Numbered from the stretch's first letter, positions 26,125 through 35,300 are shown. The stretch: DNA of 64,000 bases from Hymenobacter rigui (GCF_003944715.1 NZ_RWIT01000001.1:248001-312000), one strand, 5' to 3'. Notes: generated from the sequence alone by a model not told the origin. Translations and numbers: made by a program.

Positions 26125-26200
26125 TAGGTTTGTACTGAGTGAAGAGTGTCGCTGTACTGGTGAGGGAGTAAAGAAGCCGCGCTGCAACGCGGCTTCTTCC
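26125..26200 (+). ncRNA. Candidate short transcript with own promoter element and terminator
   Basis: Within a gene-free stretch (25999-26325), TAGGTTTG at 26125-26132 fits the Bacteroidota -7 consensus TAnnTTTG. About 40 bases on, a strong hairpin AAGAAGCCGCG/CGCGGCTTCTT (26171-26198) forms a terminator-like stem. The implied RNA is only about 60 nt. No -33 TTTG is obvious, and the hairpin could instead belong to a longer transcript. Confidence 0.25.
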
Positions 26201-26325
26201 TTTAAGAGGCTTTGGGGGAGGTTCTTAAAGTTTTCATAATGTGTTCGTAACGCGGAGCTAATAGCAGTTTGCGAAGTTTGATGCTGAGGACAAAGCCGCA
26301 GTAAGTCCGGCTCTGCCAGTGGGAT

Positions 26326-28077
26326 ATGGACCAGTTATCAAATTCGTTTCCGCTATTCAGCAATGGTGCCGGGCGCTACAAACGCCCGTTGCTGCAGCCG
26401 CTGTGGCAGTGGGTAGCACAACTGCGGGAACTGCAGCACCTATATGAGCGGCATTGCCATCTTTCCGGTCGGGAGTTTGTTGCTCAGCTGCTACGGGATT
26501 TGCACATTACCATAGAGTATGATGCCGCTGAGCTGCGGCGCGTGCCGGTGCAGGGCGCATTCATAGCCGTGGCCAACCACCCGTGCGGTATGCTGGATGG
26601 ACTGGTGTTGCTGCACGTACTAAGCGAGGTGCGGCCGGAGTTTGTGCTGGTGGCCAATGAGCTGTTGGCTCCGTTACTGACGAATCTACCAGAGCAGCTG
26701 GCGTTGGTCAGCACGGAGAAACAGGATGCGGGTCGTAATTCCGGCCAGGTGCGGCAGATATTGCGGTACCTGCACAATGATGTCCCGGTGGGCCTGTTTC
26801 CGGCCGGGGAGGTAGCCCATCAGTTTACCCCGTTTCGGCCGCCGCTGGACCCTGCCTGGAACCCAACGGCGGGGCGTTTGCTGGAGGTGGCGCGGGTACC
26901 CGTGCTGCCGGTGTGGCTAAGCGGACGGAACAGTGTTTCCTTCAATGTGCTGGGATTATTGCATCCGTTTCTGCGAACGGCACGCTTGCCGGCTGAGCTG
27001 CTCAATAAGCGCGGGCAAACGGTACAAGTGCGTATCGGCAAACTGGTGCCAGCTACTGAGCTGGCAGCCATGCCGGCGCCGGAGCGGCTCTCATACCTGC
27101 GGGCCCGGGTATATGCCCTCGATGCCAGCCTTGCTGCTGGGGCCCGGACAGGATTGCCGTCGTTACCCCCCGCCACGCTGGCACCGGAAACGCAGGCCGA
27201 TGCGCTGGAAGCGGATATCAATGCCCTGCGGCCAAGCCGCTGCTTAGTACGCTTTCAGCACTGGGAGGTATATGTGGCCAAAAAAGCTGAACTGCCGCAC
27301 GTACTGCCGGAAATAGGCCGCCTACGGGAGCTTACTTTCAGAGGGGCTGGTGAAGGTACCAACCAGGCTTCCGACCTGGACCAGTACGATGACTATTACC
27401 GACATTTGTTCCTGTATGACCGGGCCAGCCGCCGCATTGTGGGAGCGTACCGGATCGGGCGGGGGCGTAGTATTGTGCGCGAGCTGGGCAAGCGTGGCTT
27501 CTATCTGCATTCGCTGTTTCGGATGCGGAAAGAGCTGGTACCGCTGCTGCGCGAGTCGCTGGAGCTGGGGCGCTCCTTTGTGCGGGCTGAATATCAGAAG
27601 CAGCCTCTGCCACTGGGGTTGCTCTGGGCCGGTATTGCCGAGTACATTGCCCGGCATCCGGAGTACCGCTACCTCATTGGCCCCGTGAGCATCAGCAATC
27701 GGTTCTCGGCCCTGTCGAAAGAAGTGATGGTAACCTACCTGCAGCAGCATTTCTCGGATGCTTCTTTGGCGGCGCTGGTGCGGCCCCGAAAGCAGTTTCG
27801 CTACCGGCCACTGCCCGGCTGCTCTTCGGCAGCGGTGCTCCAGGCGGGGCTGCATAACCTGCATGATCTGAACCGCCTGATTACGGAACTGGAGCCGGGC
27901 GGAAGCGGCCTGCCAGTGCTGTTGCGGCAATATCTGCGGCAAAATGCCCGTATCATCGGGTTTAACCTCGACCCCGGCTTCAACAACACACTGGATGGTT
28001 TTATGGTGCTGGATGCCCGTGAGCTACCGGCCCGCACTCACGACCTGTTGACGCGCTACACCCCGGAAGTTGAGTAG
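26326..28077 (+). CDS. OlsF-like bifunctional acyltransferase (PlsC-type + GNAT-type)
   Basis: The product is 583 aa. The N-terminal half is a lysophospholipid acyltransferase domain: FIAVANHPCGMLDGLVLLHVL (His/Asp active-site box) and DVPVGLFPAGEVAHQF. The C-terminal half from about residue 300 is an OlsB/hemolysin-type N-acyltransferase: CLVRFQHWEVYVAKKAELPHVLPEIGRLRELTFRGAGEGT, then DDYYRHLFLYDRASRRIVGAYRIG and FYLHSLFRMRKEL. This order matches OlsF of Serratia and Flavobacterium, which makes ornithine lipids by N- and then O-acylating ornithine. Ornithine or another aminolipid synthesis is therefore the best prediction. It is a single-gene unit. Confidence 0.8.
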   Translation: MDQLSNSFPLFSNGAGRYKRPLLQPLWQWVAQLRELQHLYERHCHLSGREFVAQLLRDLHITIEYDAAELRRVPVQGAFIAVANHPCGMLDGLVLLHVLSEVRPEFVLVANELLAPLLTNLPEQLALVSTEKQDAGRNSGQVRQILRYLHNDVPVGLFPAGEVAHQFTPFRPPLDPAWNPTAGRLLEVARVPVLPVWLSGRNSVSFNVLGLLHPFLRTARLPAELLNKRGQTVQVRIGKLVPATELAAMPAPERLSYLRARVYALDASLAAGARTGLPSLPPATLAPETQADALEADINALRPSRCLVRFQHWEVYVAKKAELPHVLPEIGRLRELTFRGAGEGTNQASDLDQYDDYYRHLFLYDRASRRIVGAYRIGRGRSIVRELGKRGFYLHSLFRMRKELVPLLRESLELGRSFVRAEYQKQPLPLGLLWAGIAEYIARHPEYRYLIGPVSISNRFSALSKEVMVTYLQQHFSDASLAALVRPRKQFRYRPLPGCSSAAVLQAGLHNLHDLNRLITELEPGGSGLPVLLRQYLRQNARIIGFNLDPGFNNTLDGFMVLDARELPARTHDLLTRYTPEVE

Positions 28078-28081
28078 TACA

Positions 28082-28146
28082 TTTCCCGTTATCATTAAAA
28101 GGCCCGGCAGCATTGCGCTGTCGGGCCTTTCAATGATAACGGGAAA
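28082..28146. terminator. Long bidirectional terminator hairpin
   Basis: There are two nested stems. The outer arm TTTCCCGTTATCATT pairs with AATGATAACGGGAAA. The inner AAAGGCCCGGCAGC-type stem pairs with GCTGTCGGGCCTTT. Together they span nearly the whole gap between the convergent acyltransferase and DUF4468 genes. The outer arms are longer than a terminator needs. Confidence 0.8.
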
Positions 28147-28158
28147 GCTGTGCGAAAC

Positions 28159-28725
28159 TTAGTTTTCGCCTGCCAAGCCCACATTGCCTTCAGCCGGCTG
28201 GCTGTTCATGTAGGATCGGAACGACATGGCTGCCTCGCTGGCCATAGAGTTGGCCTGGGCTGTAATCCGCCGGTCATTGCGCGTTTTGTCATTGTTGCGC
28301 TCTGCCTGCAGCAGTGTCCGGTATTCATCAAAGGCAACCAGTTGGGAAGGCTGCTTAGGGTCGGCTACCACCTGGAACGAGCCTACCGTGTAGGTGTAGC
28401 TGTTGTCGGTGGCCTGAAAAACAAAATCGAAGAGCACCGTTACGGGCTGGTCCTTGCCTTTACTGTCCAACTGCTTCACGGTGCCAGTGCCGGTAACCCG
28501 AATAGTGCTGGCTGCCTCCGTTGCCTTCAGGTTGGAAATAGGTTTATAGGAGAACTTGTTCTGTGCCCAGTCGAGGGCCCTGTTGTAAAGCATTACCCGG
28601 CCGGCACCTTCAGCCGGTACCCGTTCGGTATATTCAACGGGAGCAGGAACCGAGGTTTGGGCCCACACTTCTGGTGCTAGTGCCATCATCCCACTCACAA
28701 GCAAACCTAGTAGCACTTTTTTCAT
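28159..28725 (-). CDS. DUF4468 domain secreted protein
   Basis: The product is 188 aa. The ATG at 28723-28725 begins a signal peptide (MKKVLLGLLVSGMMALAPEVWAQ). The mature part contains YTERVPAEGAGRVMLYNRALDWAQNKFSY, then IRVTGTGTVKQLDS, VLFDFVFQATDNSYTYTVGSFQV and a C-terminal helix. This matches DUF4468, a Bacteroidota family with a TBP-like fold exported to the periplasm. Its function is unknown. A second, more divergent member may be at 47048-47593. Confidence 0.8.
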   Translation of the reverse strand: MKKVLLGLLVSGMMALAPEVWAQTSVPAPVEYTERVPAEGAGRVMLYNRALDWAQNKFSYKPISNLKATEAASTIRVTGTGTVKQLDSKGKDQPVTVLFDFVFQATDNSYTYTVGSFQVVADPKQPSQLVAFDEYRTLLQAERNNDKTRNDRRITAQANSMASEAAMSFRSYMNSQPAEGNVGLAGEN

Positions 28726-29180
28726 AGCAGAAGAAGAAAGGAAGAGAAAAAACGACGAAAACACCCAGAGAAACAAAGGTAACACGAGAGCAGATGCTTG
28801 TATAAAAATAAGTCTATTATGAATATGTTAAGACTTCGGGCTCGAATTTATTTCCAGGAATCAAAAAGAGAATAGGCGACTGGGCTGGCCGCGGGATGAA
28901 TTTTATCCGTGTTCCACGGAATTCATACACTATAATAGTGCAAGTAGTTCAAATGTTTTGCATATTTCTAATAATGCAAATTTTTGAATGTATATGAATA
29001 AATGGTTATGGCGAATGCCGACAAACATTGTATACAAGTGTGTATTGAAAATGCGACATCTTGATCATATATGGAGCGTGTTGATAAACAGATATATGCA
29101 TGCTAATTGAACGGCAACTAGTAGGGCGATGAAAAACAGGTACGTAACATTTTGGTAACATAAAGGTAATCTTGGCTCTC
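28726..29180. other. AT-rich gene-free stretch
   Basis: About 450 bases of strongly AT-rich sequence lie upstream of the DUF4468 gene, with short frames only. A 116-codon minus-strand frame across 29065-29415 has no signal, domain or codon pattern of a real gene. No repeat or RNA was recognised before the promoter at 29181. Confidence 0.5.
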
Positions 29181-29210
29181 TTGCGTGGTATATTCGAAGT
29201 GGTACTTTTG
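29181..29210 (+). promoter_or_regulatory. Bacteroidota-type promoter
   Basis: TTGC at 29181-29184 and TACTTTTG at 29203-29210 match the -33 (TTTG) and -7 (TAnnTTTG) elements of the Bacteroidota primary sigma factor, with 19 bases between TTG and TA. Transcription would begin at about 29216. Confidence 0.55.
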
Positions 29211-29215
29211 CAACG

Positions 29216-29367
29216 TGCTTCACTTCAATCAACATGGCCTGATGGAGCGCGGAACCCTCTACAAAGGTGTTCTGCGAGATGATCGGAAGACCGTTTTTCC
29301 CGTTGATCCCTGCGCTTCTATTGGTTTTACCGCTCCCGCCGCTCCGGTTTTCCGAAGCGGTTTTTTT
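29216..29367 (+). ncRNA. Candidate non-coding RNA (about 150 nt)
   Basis: The promoter at 29181-29210 and a terminator at 29339-29367 (CCGCTCCGG against CCGAAGCGG with one mismatch, then T7) bracket about 150 bases. No credible coding region lies between them. The only frame gives an MERGTLYKGVLRDDRKT-like peptide that runs through the terminator. No known Rfam-type family was recognised by eye; 6S RNA, SRP RNA and riboswitch motifs were looked for without success. It ends about 345 bases upstream of the pyrimidine genes. Confidence 0.4.
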
Positions 29368-29617
29368 GTGCCCGGGCAGGTCTGCCGGAATCGGTATCTG
29401 CCTAGAGATTTTCATGACAGCTAACCCGTAATTGACGACTAATAGCTCAAAACTCAGAATGATACTGAATACCCGTTACCCACCCAACAGCGGCAACGGG
29501 GCGGGGTGGTGCAAGGAAGCGGGGTGATAGAAATCAGGGGGGATTCTGACACGTATGTCGGTCCGCGAATTGCCCACTCCGCATGTTCGGGAAATTTATA
29601 GCAGCAGGGAGGTTTCT

Positions 29618-29698
29618 ATGAAACTAACTTGCACAACATCACCTGATTTCCCGCCGGCTGGCCTCTTGGATAGGGACAGAGCCAGCAGGAAATCATAG
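29618..29698 (+). CDS. Possible 26-aa leader ORF upstream of the pyr genes
   Basis: ATG at 29618 is preceded by AGGGAGG, a purine-rich tract at Shine-Dalgarno distance that is unusual for this group. The frame MKLTCTTSPDFPPAGLLDRD ends 13 bases before the pyrD-like ATG. A GCTGGC/GCCAGC pairing spans its second half. It could be a regulatory leader peptide or chance. The preceding 29370-29617 holds only a short 7-nt phased tract (about 29432-29459). Confidence 0.22.
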   Translation: MKLTCTTSPDFPPAGLLDRDRASRKS

Positions 29699-29711
29699 TT
29701 TTTTAGAACCT

Positions 29712-30572
29712 ATGCAACTCGGACAACTCACTCTGCACAACCCGGTATGTCTGTCGGCCGCGGCCTGGCAGCTAGATGGAACGGGCTACGAGCGGCTGGG
29801 CGCCATCTTCACTCGCACCGTGACCATGGAGCCCAAGCCCGGGCTTTACGAGGAAGGTATCTGGCAGGTAAACGAGCAGACGCTGCTCAACGCCACCCAC
29901 ATGCGCACCGAAAGCGCCGAGATTCTGGTGCAGGAGCACTTGCCCGCGCTGTGCCGCTTCGGGGTGCCGGTGTTTGTGAGCATCACGGCCCCGGGCATTC
30001 CCGGTTTCCGCAAAATTGCCCGCTTCCTGGCCCGTGAGGTGGGCCACCTGATTGCCGGCGTGGAGGTCTACATTGCCCAGCCCGATACCGAGAAAGGGGA
30101 GGAGCTGACGGCCCGCTTCGTGCGCGAGGCCACCCAGGCCGTGCGCAACGAGCTGCCGCCCCAGGCTGCTGTGGTGGTGAAGCTGCCGCCCTGGCCCGAG
30201 CACATCCGCAGTCTGGCCCTGGGGGCCCAGGAGGGCGGGGCCACCGCCCTGGCTGCCACCAACCTGCTCAAAGCCCTGCACCTGCCCGACGACGCCACCG
30301 CCGCGCCCGTGGTAGGCGGCCTCTCGGGCGAGGCCCTGCGCCCCGTGGCCCTGCGCTGCGTGTGGGAACTGGCCCACGATGAACGGATTACGCTGCCCAT
30401 CTTCGGAACGGGCGGCATATTCACGGCCAGCCACGTGACGGACTACCTGCGCTGCGGGGCCTCGGCCGTGCAGATTGCCAGCGGCGAGTGGCTGGAGCCC
30501 GGCCTCTCGGCCCGCCTGGCGGCCGAGTGTCAGTTTACTGTGCAGAATGTGAATACTGTGGAAAACGTATAG
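29712..30572 (+). CDS. Dihydroorotate dehydrogenase-like protein with altered active site
   Basis: The product is 286 aa. The fold and family are clear: LTLHNPVCLSAAAWQLDGTGYERLGAIFTRTVTMEPKPG, then VVVKLPPWPEHIRSLALGAQEGGATALAATN, VVGGLSGEALRPVALRCVWELA and IFGTGGIFTASHVTDYLRCGASAVQIAS (the FMN phosphate site). Class 1 enzymes have an NxSCPN loop whose Cys is the catalytic base; here the aligned stretch reads VEVYIAQPDTEKGEEL. The orotate-binding NxxGLQNP segment reads LLNATHMRTESAE. It sits first in a pyr cluster, but activity as a standard PyrD is doubtful. The last nine codons lie in a 9-nt phased repeat. Confidence 0.75.
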   Translation: MQLGQLTLHNPVCLSAAAWQLDGTGYERLGAIFTRTVTMEPKPGLYEEGIWQVNEQTLLNATHMRTESAEILVQEHLPALCRFGVPVFVSITAPGIPGFRKIARFLAREVGHLIAGVEVYIAQPDTEKGEELTARFVREATQAVRNELPPQAAVVVKLPPWPEHIRSLALGAQEGGATALAATNLLKALHLPDDATAAPVVGGLSGEALRPVALRCVWELAHDERITLPIFGTGGIFTASHVTDYLRCGASAVQIASGEWLEPGLSARLAAECQFTVQNVNTVENV

Positions 30573-30684
30573 GGACTTAGTGCGCTCCGTGTGGACCGGT
30601 TCTGAACGCCGGATTCGCTCTACTTCCCATATTTCCTCCATCCTGCACATTTCGCACATTCTCTAAATTTTCCACATCCCACCC
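30530..30684. repeat. Inverted arms of degenerate 9-nt tandem units at the pyrD-like/pyrF junction
   Basis: The left arm (30530-30572) has units TCAGTTTAC, TGTGCAGAA, TGTGAATAC and TGTGGAAAA and encodes the PyrD-like C-terminus (VQNVNTVENV). The right arm (30623-30684) has CTTCCCATA, TTTCCTCCA, TCCTGCACA, TTTCGCACA, TTCTCTAAA and TTTTCCACA. TGTGGAAAA and TTTTCCACA are exact complements. The whole pyrD-pyrF gap is occupied by this element. Confidence 0.7.
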
Positions 30685-30688
30685 GCCC

Positions 30689-31450
30689 ATGCAAACCCTC
30701 CTGAACCGAGTACAAGCCGCCCACACGCTGCTCTGCGTGGGGCTCGACCCCGTGGGCGACGATGCCCAGGTAGCCCGCCGGCTGGCCGAGGTGATTGACC
30801 AGACCAGCGAATACGCCGCGGCTTTCAAGCCCAACCTGGCCTTCTTCCTGAGCCGGGAAAACGGGGTGCAGCTGCTGCGCGAAACCGTGCAGCGCGTGCC
30901 GGATGGCATTCCGGTGATTCTGGACGGGAAGTTCGGCGACATTGCCAACACCGCCGACCACTACGCCCGCTTCGCCTACGACGTGATTGGGGCTGACGGC
31001 GTGACGGTGAACCCCTACATGGGCGACGACGCCATTGTGCCCTTCGCCCGGCCCGGCAAGCTGGTGTTTGCGCTGGCTAAAACCTCCAACAAGCCCGCTC
31101 ACTCGCTGCAGGACGTGGCCCTCACCCGCGGCGGCACGCTGGCCGACTGCGCCGCCCGCGTAGCCCGGCAGCTCGATGAGCAGCACGGCGGCATTGGGCT
31201 GGTGGTAGGTGCTACCAACTCCGAAGCCGTGGCCCGCCTGCGCGTCCTCTGCCCCGACCAATGGTTCCTGGTGCCCGGCGTAGGTGCCCAGGGCGGCGAC
31301 CTGGCCGCCACGCTACGCGCCGGCCTGCGCCCCGATGGCACCGGCCTGCTCATCAACACCTCCCGCGCCCTGTGGCAGGCCGAAAATGCCGCCGCTGCCG
31401 CCCGGGAACTGGTGGAGCAGATGAATCAGCTGCGGCCGGTGACGGCGTAA
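30689..31450 (+). CDS. pyrF: Orotidine 5'-phosphate decarboxylase (type 2)
   Basis: The product is 253 aa. It removes CO2 from OMP to give UMP, the last step of pyrimidine synthesis. LLCVGLDPVGDDAQ, AFKPNLAFFLS and VILDGKFGDIANTADHYARFAY (active-site D-x-K-x-x-D) match the type 2 (PyrF-long) family, as do VTVNPYMGDDAI and WFLVPGVGAQGGDLAATL. The usual Arg after the catalytic Lys is Phe, a small deviation. It lies between the pyrD-like and pyrE genes on the same strand, separated from each by repeat elements. Confidence 0.93.
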   Translation: MQTLLNRVQAAHTLLCVGLDPVGDDAQVARRLAEVIDQTSEYAAAFKPNLAFFLSRENGVQLLRETVQRVPDGIPVILDGKFGDIANTADHYARFAYDVIGADGVTVNPYMGDDAIVPFARPGKLVFALAKTSNKPAHSLQDVALTRGGTLADCAARVARQLDEQHGGIGLVVGATNSEAVARLRVLCPDQWFLVPGVGAQGGDLAATLRAGLRPDGTGLLINTSRALWQAENAAAAARELVEQMNQLRPVTA

Positions 31451-31452
31451 TT

Positions 31453-31600
31453 CTGAACGTCATTCCGAGCTTGCGAGGAATCTCGCGTGCTGACGTTGCC
31501 ACAGCAATTGTCGTGCTGAGCTTGTCGAAGCATCCCTACCGCTTCGTGTAACGGCCCATACGAAGGGTAGAGATGCTTCGGCAAGCTCAGCATGACGTGC
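31453..31600. repeat. REP-type inverted repeat pair
   Basis: The 31-base segment 31510-31540 is the inverse of 31566-31596 with three mismatches; the shared core is GCTGAGCTTG...GAAGCATC. A second REP-like half (GTCATTCCGAGCTTGCGAGG, from about 31459) precedes it. Similar sequence is the most common dispersed palindrome in these genomes. It fills the gap between pyrF and pyrE. Confidence 0.75.
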
Positions 31601-31641
31601 TGAATTGTCCTTTTTTCCCATATCACAATAGAGTACCTCCC

Positions 31642-32259
31642 TTGACTTCCCCCCAGACCACCGACCTCACCCCCGAAACCCTGGAGCAGCAGCTGTTGCA
31701 GGAAGATGCGCTGCTGCGCGGGCACTTCCGGCTGTCGTCGGGCCTGCATTCGGATACCTACGTGCAGTGCGCCCGGTTCCTGCGCCGCCCCGACTTGGCC
31801 GCGCCGGCCGCGGCCGAGCTGGCCCGCCGGATTCAGGAGGCCGGCTTGCAGCCCGATGTGGTAGTGGGCCCGGCCATGGGCGGCGTGGTGATTGGCTACG
31901 AGATGGCCCGGCAGCTGGGCGTGCCCGGCATTTTCACAGAGCGCGACGATGCGGGCCAGATGACCCTGCGGCGCGGCTTTACCATCGAGCCCGGCCAGAA
32001 AATTATCATTGCCGAGGACGTGGTGACTACCGGCAAGAGCACCAACGAGGTAGCGCGGGTACTGACGAGCCTGGGCGCAAAAGTTTTGGCCGTGGCCAGT
32101 TTAATTGACCGCACCAGTGGGAAAGCTGACCTTTCTTTTCCGAACTTTGCCCTGCTGCCGGTCACGGCGGCTACCTACGCACCCGATGAGTGCCCGCTGT
32201 GCCGGGCAAACATTCCGGTGGTGAAACCGGGCAGTCGGCCCGATAAAGCGTTTTCTTAA
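31642..32259 (+). CDS. pyrE: Orotate phosphoribosyltransferase
   Basis: The product is about 205 aa. It transfers phosphoribose from PRPP to orotate. VVVGPAMGGVVIGYEMARQLG and the PRPP-binding motif KIIIAEDVVTTGKSTNEVARVL are diagnostic, with FTERDDAGQMTLRRGF between them. The start is taken as TTG at 31642 (TSPQTTDLTPETLEQQLL). The only upstream in-frame ATG (31573) lies inside the REP palindrome and would add repeat-encoded residues. A CPLC pair near the C-terminus is typical of longer PyrE forms. Confidence 0.9.
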   Translation: MTSPQTTDLTPETLEQQLLQEDALLRGHFRLSSGLHSDTYVQCARFLRRPDLAAPAAAELARRIQEAGLQPDVVVGPAMGGVVIGYEMARQLGVPGIFTERDDAGQMTLRRGFTIEPGQKIIIAEDVVTTGKSTNEVARVLTSLGAKVLAVASLIDRTSGKADLSFPNFALLPVTAATYAPDECPLCRANIPVVKPGSRPDKAFS

Positions 32260-32385
32260 ACCTACCGACGGCGGCAACCGGCCCCGCGGCAAGGCATTTT
32301 CGGCGTACCCCGGGCGGGTATGCTTCCTCACGATGGCAATTTCGCCAGGCGTGGGAAACCCGAAAAATAGACAAACCTCCCTCTT

Positions 32386-35300
32386 TTGGAATCTCCCCAA
32401 AGAACCATCCAGCTGCTGCTTAAGCCCGGCCAACACGACGGCGAGGGCCAGCGCGTAGCCGAAGCGGCCCAGCGCCACCTCGGCCTGCACACCGGCCGCG
32501 TGCAAAGCACCGCCCTCTACACGGTGCGCTACCCCCTCACCGACCAGCAGCTGCGCGACTTCGCTACCCACTGCCTCCAGGACCCGGTGCTGCACGAGGT
32601 AGCCCTCGACGAGTTCCGCCACGGCGCCCACTACCAGAGCTACATCCTCGTGGCCAAGCTGCCCGGCGTCACCGACGACGAAGGTATTTCGGCCCAGAAC
32701 GCCCTCGGCGACTTCCTCAACGAGCCGCTCGACACCCATACCCAGCACATCTTCTCGAAACGGCTTTACTTCCTCGAAGAAGCCCTGCCCGAAAGTAGTC
32801 TGCGCCAGCTCGCGCAAGAGCTGCTGGGCAACAAGCTCATCAACCGCTTCGAAGTCGGCCCCATTGCCCAGATCCGCGACTACACGCCGCGGCCGGGCGG
32901 TGGGGCCGAATCCGTTACGGAGACGGTGGGGCTGGTGGGCCTCTCGGATGAGGCGCTGCTGAAGCTGTCGAAAGATAACCTCTACGCCCTGAACCTGGAG
33001 GAAATGCGCGCCGTGCGCGACCATTACACCAGCATCCGGGAAGAGCGCCAGGCTGCCGGCCTGCCCCAGGACCCGACGGACTGCGAGCTGGAAATCATTG
33101 CCCAGACGTGGTCGGAGCACTGCAAGCACAAGGAGTTTTCGGCCCTGATCAAGTACAAGGATGCCGACACAGGCGAGGAGTTCGAAGTAGATTCCCTGTT
33201 CAAAACCTATATCAAAGACGCCACCGCCGAGGTGGACCGCCAGCTGCGCGCCAACGGCAACGACTGGCTGATTAAGGTGTTTTCGGACAACGCCGGGGCC
33301 GTGCGCATTAACCCCGAGTCGTTGTTTGTGTGGAAGGTGGAAACGCACAACTCACCCTCAGCCATTGACCCCTACGGCGGGGCCATTACCGGCATTCTGG
33401 GCAACAACCGCGACCCGCTGGCGACCGGCATCGGGGGCGCGCGGCTCCTGTTCAACACCAACGTGCTGTGCTTCGGCAACCCCGAGTTCAACGGCACCCT
33501 GCTGAGCAACCAGTTGCACCCGCGCCGCATTTTTGAGGGTGTGCGCAAGGGCATCGAGGATGGTGGCAATAAGTCGGGCGTGCCCACCGTGAACGGCAGC
33601 ATCGTGTTTGATGACCGGTACGCCGGCAAGCCGCTGGTGTACTGCGGCACCGGGGCCGTGATGCCCATGCAGCTGGCCGGCCTCGATTCGTGGGAGAAGA
33701 AGATTGACCCGCAGGACCGCATCATCATGGCCGGCGGCCGGGTGGGCAAAGACGGTATCCACGGTGCTACGTTCAGCAGCATTGAGCTGGATGAAACCTC
33801 GCCCGCCACGGCCGTGCAGATTGGCTCGCCCATCACCCAGAAGCTGGCCATGGATTTCCTGTTGCTGGCCACGCGCCGCGGCCTCATCAAGTGCAGCACC
33901 GACAACGGCGCGGGCGGCCTCTCGTCAAGCATCGGCGAGCTGGCCACCATCAGCGGCGGGGCCGTGGTGGAGCTGGAGCGCGTGCCGCTGAAGTACCCCG
34001 GCCTGCGGCCCTGGGAAATCTTCGTGTCGGAGTCGCAGGAGCGGTTTTCGCTGGCCGTGGAGCCCGCCAAGCTGGACGAGCTGCTGGTCCTGGGCCGGGA
34101 AATGGAAGTGGAGCTGACCGACATCGGCTACTTCACCGCCGACGGCTACCTCGACGTGCGCTTCGCCGGCGAGCCGGTGGCCCACCTGGATATGCACTTC
34201 CTGCACGACGGCGTGCCGCGTAAAGTGCTGGAAGCCGAGTGGAGCAAGCCCACGGCGCAGGAACCCGCGCTGGCCCCTGCCACCGACTACACCGACGCAC
34301 TGACCCGCCTGCTGGGCAGCCTCAACATCTGTTCCCGCGAGTCGGTGATCCGGCAGTACGACCACGAGGTGAAGGGCCGCACCATCATCAAGCCCCTGAT
34401 GGGCGCTACCGGCCAGGCTCCGCAGGATGCGGCCGTGGTGCGCTTCAACTTCGAGAGCTGGGAAGGAGTGGCCGTGAGCAACGGCATTCTGCCCCGCTTC
34501 GGTGATTTGGACGCCTACCACATGTCCGCCGGCGCGTTCGATGAGGCCGTGCGCCAGATTGTGGCCGTGGGCGGCAAGCTGCCCAACCTGAGCTACGGCG
34601 ACGGCAACTTTTGGTCGGTGAACGACAACTTCTGCGTGCCCGATTCTGTGTACGACCCTGTGGGCAACCCCGATGGCAAGCACAAGCTGGCCAAGCTAGT
34701 ACGCATGTGCCAGGCCCTGCGCGACGCCACGGCGGCCTACTGCATCCCGCTCACCTCGGGCAAGGACTCGATGAAGAACGACTTCAAGGCTGATGGTGTG
34801 AAGATTTCGGTGCCGCCCACGGTGCTGTACTCCATGACGGCCAAGCTGGACGACGTGCGCCGCACCATCACCTCCGACTTCAAGCAGGCCGAAGACGTGG
34901 TGTACCTGCTGGGCGAAACCTACGACGAGCTGGGCGGCTCGGAGTTCTACCACCTTTTCGGTGAGCTGGGCGCGAACGTGCCCCAGGTGCGCTTCGAGCA
35001 GGCCAAAGCCCTGTATATTCTCATGGGCGAAGCCAACGACCAAGGCCTGATTCAGAGCTGCCACGACCTGTCGGACGGCGGGTTGGCGGTGGCGCTGGCC
35101 GAGGCCACGTTTGGCCACGGCTTCGGGGCCGAGGTAGAGCTACCGAAAGGCCTGCCGGTGCACGTGCAGCTGTTTTCGGAGTCGCACTCCCGGTTTGTGG
35201 CCACGGTGGCTCCCGAGGACGTGGTGGCCTTTGAGCAGCACTTCGGCGGGCGCGCCACACGCCTGGGCTGGGTAACGCAGAACGGGCAGCTGACGGTGCG

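Noticed and set aside
29065..29415. A 116-codon minus-strand frame in the gap before the pyr genes.
   Set aside because: It runs through the promoter and terminator of the RNA candidate and shows no protein-like pattern.
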